64,000 bases of DNA from Lamellibrachia satsuma (lineage: Eukaryota > Annelida > Polychaeta > Sabellida > Siboglinidae). How positions within the stretch are numbered: position 1 is the first letter of the stretch; each line of letters opens with the position of its first letter. Below are positions 57,901 to 64,000 of this stretch, one piece after another. The notes beneath the pieces are model-generated. The model was given only the letters and a program-made list of their open reading frames with translations. It made no database searches and was not told the origin of the DNA. Both the position numbers and the translations under genes were made by a program. The stretch lies in contig BSQZ01000070.1 of assembly GCA_033239005.1 (NCBI GenBank), positions 203,617-267,616 of the forward strand. Reading direction: 5' to 3'.

Positions 57901-60361
57901 AGGGTATCTTTAAATTAAAAAGCGATCACCTCAAAGCCTAAAATAAGAGGCGACTTTTTAGATGGCCCTCTTATTACAATTTTTAGATGACTCCTTAAAA
58001 TTTTGATGACCCCTTAAGTTCGTCTTTTGACCCCTTACATTTTTTAGATAACTCATTACTTCAATGAGATGACACCTTAACATTTTTAGATGATGAACTA
58101 GTAACTTTGTTAAATGACCCTTATATTTTAAAAATGATTCCTTAATTAATTTATTTTTAAATCCATTTAATTTATTTGAGATAACCCCTTACGTTTTCGA
58201 TGTGACCCCATAATTTGTTTAATCACCCCTTAAGTTTGTGTTTTGCTATGAATCCCTACATGCTTAGATTTCCCTTAATTATATGAAGTGATCGCTTCAT
58301 TTCATAACGATCAGCTAGATATGTTTATATATAATCCCTGCTTTGTTGGATGATCCTTTACCTGGTTTGGGAATACCTCATTATTTTATGAAATGCTCGC
58401 CTAATTTATTGAGATGATCATCTGGTTCATTTGTATTAAATAGCTACACTTTTTAGTGTGGTCCCTGAATTTTTTTAGAAGGCACTCTTAATTATTGAGA
58501 TGATCCCTTAATTTGTTGAGACGATCAGCTAGCTAACTTGTTAATTACTTCTTACATATTTTGTGACGATCCTTAAATTTTTTTAGAAGACCCATTAATT
58601 TAGAAGACTCATTAATAATTAATTTATTTTTCGAGACGACCACTTGATTTTATGAGATGAACCCATAGTGTTTTGAGATGATCAGTTACTTCATTATTAA
58701 ATGACCCTTTAATGGCTCCTTTTTAAATTATCCTTTAACTTATTTTTGATAAAACACCTTAATTTTAGTAATAATTTAAAATACTTTAGGTGCCCTTTAA
58801 TCGTTTAGATGAACATTTTAGTTGACTGAAATTACCCTTAACTTAATTTTTGAGATAACCCCTTAATTGTTTCAGTTTGTCCCTTATTTTATTATTTTTG
58901 CGGTTAAATTTAAGTTTCTAATATAATATCATATTGTATTTTGAGATTTCCCCTAACATGTCTGATATGACCACTTATTGTTGATCAAATGATGATCAGT
59001 TATTAAACATTTGTAATTATCCCTTAAATAATTGTTTGAGGTGATCCTCTTAATTGAGTGTAGATTACCTCTTTCATGTGTTGAGGTGACCCTTTTTAAT
59101 GATCCCCTTTCTTCCTTACTAATCTGTCTGACTCGGTCCGATTGTTTGCCAACATGTAGTTACTGCCGTGCGTTACCTGGGAGGTTATATGAACTGCATT
59201 CCATATGTCCTCCCAGAAAACATGCGGCTCACTCGTTCTGAGATTCCTGTTAATCATACGTTTGTGAACGTCGAGTGGGTGTCAGCATGGCTAGCCATTA
59301 TAAGGTTGAACATGAAGATGATGATGACGATGAGGAGGAGGAGCAGAATGATGATGCTGAGGATGTCATTCTCATCGTCCTCATAATCATAATAATGATC
59401 ACCCTCATTGTCATCATCTTCGTTATCATCATCGTCACCAAGACCGCTTAATTGTATTAATCTTCTTCCTCTCAGCATCATTACCATTTGTCACCCTCAT
59501 CATCACCATCGTTATCATCATTATCATTATCATCATCATCATTATCATCATCAGCATAATCTTTATCATCATCACCATCGTTATAATGGTGATGATGAAT
59601 AGGAGGAGAAAAATTAAGATAATTAATCTTAGCGCTACCTTTGAGGTTATATGAACGGCATTCCATATGTCCTCCCAGAAAACATGCGGCTAACTTGTTC
59701 TGAGATTCCTATGTTAATCATACGTTTGTGAACGTCGAGTAGGTGTCAGCATGGCTAGCCATTATAAGAGTGAACATGAGGATGATGATGACGATGAAGA
59801 GGAGCAACAGGATGATGAGGCTGAAGGTCTTCGTCTTAATAATCGTAATAATGATCACCCTCATTGTCATCATCTTCTTCCTCATCATCATCTTAAACAT
59901 TTATCACCCTCATCATCACCATCGTTATCATCATCATCATTATCATCATCATCATAAACTTTATCATCATCATCATCGTCATAATAATCATCACTAAGCA
60001 AGACCGCTTAATTGTCTTCGTCTGCTTCTTCATCATCATCATAACCATTTATCACCCTCATCATCACCACCGTTATCATCATCATCATTATCATCATCAT
60101 CATCGTCATAATAATCATCATTAAGACCGTTTAATTGTCTTTAACTTCTTCCTCATTATCATCATAACCATTTATCACCCTCATCATCATCATCGTTATC
60201 ATCATCTTCATCGTCATAATCATCATCATCACTATCATCGTCACTAAGATGAACCCTTGATTGTCATCATCATTATAATCGTTTATCACCCACATCATAA
60301 CCTTCTACATCATCTTTATTAATATCATCATCATCACCATCATAATGATTATCATCATTTG

Positions 60362-60575
60362 TATTACATTACTAGTCGATGCATTACATTACCGGTCGAT
60401 TATTACATTACCGGTCGATTTATTACATTACCGGTTTATTATTACATTACCGGTCGATTTATTACATTACCGGTCAACTATATTACATTACCTGTCGATT
60501 TATTACATTACCGGTCGATTTATTACATTACTGATCGATTATTACATTACCGGTCGATTATTACATTACTGGTTG
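60362..60575. repeat. TTACATTACCGGTCGAT tandem array
   Basis: About ten ~19-22 bp units of ATTACATTACCGGTCGATT, ending ACATTACTGGTTGTAAC. The mirrored left form GGTACAACCAGTAATGTAAT begins at about 55,772. Confidence 0.93.
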
Positions 60576-60639
60576 TAACACACGACCCTACACGTATGGC
60601 GGCCCTAGTGTGAAGGTCGTTTTGTCATTGACATGGAGT

Positions 60640-62610
60640 TCACAATGACGTCCGTATCCTGCTAGGGCGACAGAGCAGCCTTCTTTATGGGCAGCACTGC
60701 TCTCTCCAATTGGAGGAAAGGATATAAAAAGTTTCCTAAACAAAGCTGGCTCCACCCAGTCTTGTCCGCAAACCGGGGCAGACTAGTCATCTAACACTGC
60801 GGTCGAAAATAAGAGAAACTATGCAAGATGAATATATGCACATGGAATGTGACAACGGTAATCAACTGGAAAGAAGAACTGTAATCATTGGCAGGGAGCT
60901 GGCAAGATAGGACATCACCATTGCCGCTCTAAGTGAAACACGACAACCAGGCGAATCACAAGTTATCGAGAAGGGTGCCGGATACACTTTTTCTTGATTG
61001 ACAAACCAGATAATGAATCCAGACAAACCAGTGTAGGATTCGCAGTAAAATCAACTGATATCCGATACATGAACTCCTTGCCTACCTAAAGAAATATACG
61101 AACGGCTCATGGCAATGCGCCTCAGGTTATCTGGCGATCGACATTCCACCATCATCAGTGCATATGCGCCAATCATGACCTACCCGGACGAAGAAAAAGA
61201 ACGTTTTTACTAAAATCTGAAAACGATCATTCGTAAAACAGCTCGCCACGACAAACTGATTCTCCTAGGAGATGTCAATGCACGAGTAGGAAGCGACCAT
61301 GGGAAAGGGTCATCGGACACCACGGTGTTGGAAATGAATTTCAACTTTTCATCACAAACACCTTATTCCAACAGGCGGAAAAATACAAAACATCATGGAT
61401 GCACCCACGCTCAAAACATTGGCTTCTGATCGACTACATCATAATCAGACAACGCGATATCCATGACGTAATAAAGACACGGGCCATGCGTTGCACAGAC
61501 TGCTGGTCAGATCACAGAATGACCAGAAGCCAACTGTGCCTCAAGGTACAACCCAGCAGGCACAGATGTAGTGCAAAACCATGGAAAAGCTTGATGTTGC
61601 AAAACCCAAGTCGGCAACCGTCCAACAGCAACTAGTGGGAAAACTTAGCACCATAATCGAGGAAGATATCGAACAAGCACCAGATGCTGATACCGAATGG
61701 GCACGTCTGAGAGATCCCCTATATGGAGCAGCCAATGAAATACTCGGTGATGCCCAGCCCAAGCACAGAGACTGGTTCGACGAAAATGACACAGAGGCAA
61801 TGAACATCCTCGACAACATGCACACTTCACATCTCGCATGGATAAACGACAAGAATTCGCCATCGAAAGCAACATCCTATCGCCACTACAAGCAACAAGC
61901 ACAGGCCAGTCTACGTGCAATGACGGGGGCCTGGTTATCTGATAGAGCTAGCGAGATACAACAAGCATCTGATCAGAATGACGCGATACTCAGGGCGTGG
62001 TACTACTGACATGATCTTCGCAATGCGACAAATACAAGAAAAGTGTCGCGAACAAAACCAAGACCTCCACATGGTCTTCATAGACCTTACCAAGGCTTTT
62101 GATTCAGTCAACAGAACGGGGCTCTGGAAACGGTTAGCAGAAGTTGGCTGTCCATACACTTTTGTTGACGTAATACGGTCCTTCCACGATGGCATGATGG
62201 TCAGTGTGCAAGACCAATTGACAGAATCAGATGCCTTTATTGTATCAAATAGCACCAAACAGGGTTGCGTGATGGCGCCAATGCTGTACTCAATTATATT
62301 TTCCATCATGCTCCAAGATGCTTTCCGTGATAATGATCTAGGCGTTTACATTCAATTTTGCACCAGCGGAAACATATTCAATCTACAACGCCTGAAAGCC
62401 AAGACCAAGACTACAGAACTATTTGTCCGAGACCTGCGGTTTGCTGATGAGTCTGCACTCATTGCACATTCAATCAACGACATAAAGAGAATCACCGACT
62501 CTTTTGCTAAAGCCGCCCGGAAAACAGAAATTACGTTCCAACCAAAGCATAGCACCAACCATGTACTACCAAATATTACTATACACAACGTCCCCTTGAG
62601 GGTCGTGTGA
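60640..62610 (+). mobile_element. Non-LTR retrotransposon (AP endonuclease + reverse transcriptase), decayed
   Basis: Begins with an endonuclease reading MNICTWNVTTVINWK at 60,828, then ITIAALSETRQPGESQ in broken frames, YAPIMTYPDEE-type and LLGDVNARVGS-like phrases. At 61,581-61,980 there is a linker (KHRDWFDENDTEAMNILDNM) and from 61,978 the RT: MVFIDLTKAFDSVNR, KQGCVMAPMLYSIIFSIML, RFADESALIAHS. The catalytic YADD-type motif reads FADE, and the reading frames are interrupted, so it is inactive. Superfamily not fixed; it resembles the RTE/Nimb-like group often annotated near craniofacial development protein 2. Confidence 0.82.
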
Positions 62611-62871
62611 ATAAATAGTGTCATGCCGATGCCCCGCCCATTAAATATAAGCCAAGAATTTAGTTTATGTGAATAAGAATGCAGTGTTATGTTTGCTGTA
62701 CATATTACTATTAAATTTAACAATGACTTAGCAAGATTGCCATCCAAAATTACACGTTCCAGATGGCAAGTGGACAAGGAAGCCATTGGCTTATCGAGAT
62801 TCCAACATTCTATGTATAGCCCACCCTTATCAGATAAATGTCAATTTTATTATTTTTAAGCATATTTTACA

Positions 62872-62923
<52 letters not shown>

Positions 62924-62943
62924 CAGACTGATAAGTAGTATTG

Positions 62944-63011
<68 letters not shown>

Positions 63012-63119
63012 CATGCGTGCAGAAAGCAGCTGGTTATATATATATATATATATATATGATCAATACTACTTATCATATATATATATATATATATATATAT
63101 GATCAATACTACTTATCAG

Positions 63120-63208
<89 letters not shown>

Positions 63209-63266
63209 AACAGAGAAATCAGACTGATTAGGAGTAATGACCACTAAGCTATATTTAAGAGATGTA

Positions 63267-63320
<54 letters not shown>
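62872..63320. repeat. Cluster of (TA)n microsatellites with inverted and direct short repeats
   Basis: TA tracts at about 62,873-62,921, 62,947-62,998, 63,036-63,057, 63,075-63,099, 63,124-63,209 and 63,272-63,329. Between them ATCAGACTGATAAGTAGTATTGATC occurs in both orientations. Confidence 0.95.
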
Positions 63321-63331
<11 letters not shown>

Positions 63332-63393
63332 AACAGAGAAATCAGACTGATTAGGAGTAATGACCACTAAGCTATATTTAAGAGATGTAAAAA
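63205..63393. repeat. Direct duplication of ~64 bp around AT tracts
   Basis: TATATAAACAGAGAAATCAG, GACTGATTAGGAGTAATGAC, CACTAAGCTATATTTAAGAG recurs at about 63,205 and 63,326. Confidence 0.93.
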
Positions 63394-64000
63394 GTAATAA
63401 TTAAAATAATTATGCAGTCGCGATCTGTCTGTTGCGACTGATTATCTATAAGCATATCGTGCATAGCGCTGAGCAAGATTTTCCGGGGAGGCTCTCTGCG
63501 CTAAACAAAAAATATATGGTAATATATTCGACACACAGCTGAATTTGGACGTCCTTGTGACGTTCGATTGGCGATAACATTCCCAGTAATCTTTAAAGGT
63601 TTTACTATACGCTTCACCTATATAGTCCATGCCGTCACATCGTGCTGGACGCCATTACGATTTGTGCGAACCTTTACTTGGGAGACGATTATTCTTCGAG
63701 GAGCGATTGGATAATTCCTGGTTATTCCAATGGACACGCCTATGAAGCATTAATGTACTGTGATTGGTAAGCGGAAAATATACGAAATATAAATGTGCCA
63801 AGCGCCGGTTATTGTGCAGCAGGATACACTTTGAGTCCAATGTTAAACTGGAATTGTACGACGACTTATGGTGGAAATGCAATTTGGAATAACTATGTTT
63901 GAATGTCTTTATCGGTTGGTGGCTATAGTTTCAGATGTCTTCAAAGTGATGGGGAGATCATTCCAGACTCTAGGCGCAGCGACAGAGAAAGCATTCCATC
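63394..64000. other. Unassigned sequence at the window end
   Basis: No gene or element is recognised with confidence. Short open frames are present but lack family motifs. Confidence 0.35.

Larger units (their letters stand above)
55200..60575. mobile_element. Giant foldback (palindromic) element with ATG/CAT-rich arms
   Basis: Left-arm landmarks recur inverted on the right about a centre near 57.84 kb: the block AGCCGCATGTTTTCTGGGAG at about 56,452 versus its complement at about 59,217; ACACATGAAAGAGGTAATCT at about 56,600 versus about 59,070; TTCATATAATTAAGGGAAAT at about 57,390 versus about 58,270. The arms carry (GAT)n/(ATC)n tracts, ~20-30 bp AATTAAGGGATCATCTCAA units, and a ~200-bp block containing GTGAACGTCGAGTGGGTGTC repeated at least twice per arm. 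The outer ends carry TTACATTACCGGTCGAT arrays (55,715-55,810 and 60,362-60,570). No coding gene and no clear target duplication. Confidence 0.85.

Overview
The window looks like an intron-rich animal genome, probably a marine invertebrate. It has spliced exons of a secreted CUB/LDL-receptor-A protein, a one-exon rhodopsin-like GPCR, several retrotransposon classes, and long AT, CA and ATG/CAT simple repeats. The species cannot be named from this sequence.

The main content is two related Polinton/Maverick (adintovirus-like) elements in opposite orientation. Copy B (35,801-54,266, 18,466 bp) is complete. It has 167-bp terminal inverted repeats that begin AG and differ at one base, and a 6-bp target duplication (TGCATC). 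It sits inside a CR1-like retrotransposon whose reverse transcriptase resumes on the other side. Copy A (about 8,857-24,926) is older. It has a partial left terminal repeat, many stops and frameshifts, and it breaks off inside the major capsid gene at a dispersed 111-bp repeat that also lies near 5.4 kb. Gene order is the same in both copies.

The late/replicative block of B reads leftward and is very compact: zinc-finger protein-primed DNA polymerase B, packaging ATPase, a pX-like small protein, a 265-aa Polinton protein, two tiny membrane proteins, retrovirus-type integrase with chromodomain, a membrane protein, penton-like capsid, a pVI/pX-like basic protein, major capsid, and adenain-like protease, followed by a poly(A) signal. 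Neighbouring genes overlap or nearly touch.

The accessory block lies between the polymerase and the far terminus. It encodes an RPA-like single-stranded-DNA-binding protein, two unknown acidic/Ser-rich proteins without their own convincing starts, a NADAR (YbiA/DUF1768) protein, and a divergently transcribed, spliced membrane protein with W-x-x-V-M-x-E-L repeats. In both copies, a donor near the start of the SSB gene and acceptors in front of the two unknown ORFs are all in phase 0. This suggests one short leader exon feeding three proteins by alternative splicing.

Region by region: 0-6 kb CR1 scrap, AT repeats and CUB/LDLa exons; 7.5-8.9 kb Ty3/Gypsy remnant; 8.9-24.9 kb Polinton A; 25-29 kb host DNA with a perfect hairpin and the GPCR; 29-35.8 kb repeats, a Penelope-like scrap, a duplicated segment, AT tracts and one CR1 half; 35.8-54.3 kb Polinton B; 54.3-55.2 kb the other CR1 half and a retrotransposon tail; 55.2-60.6 kb a giant foldback palindrome; 60.7-62.6 kb a decayed non-LTR retrotransposon; 62.8-64 kb AT repeats and unassigned DNA.
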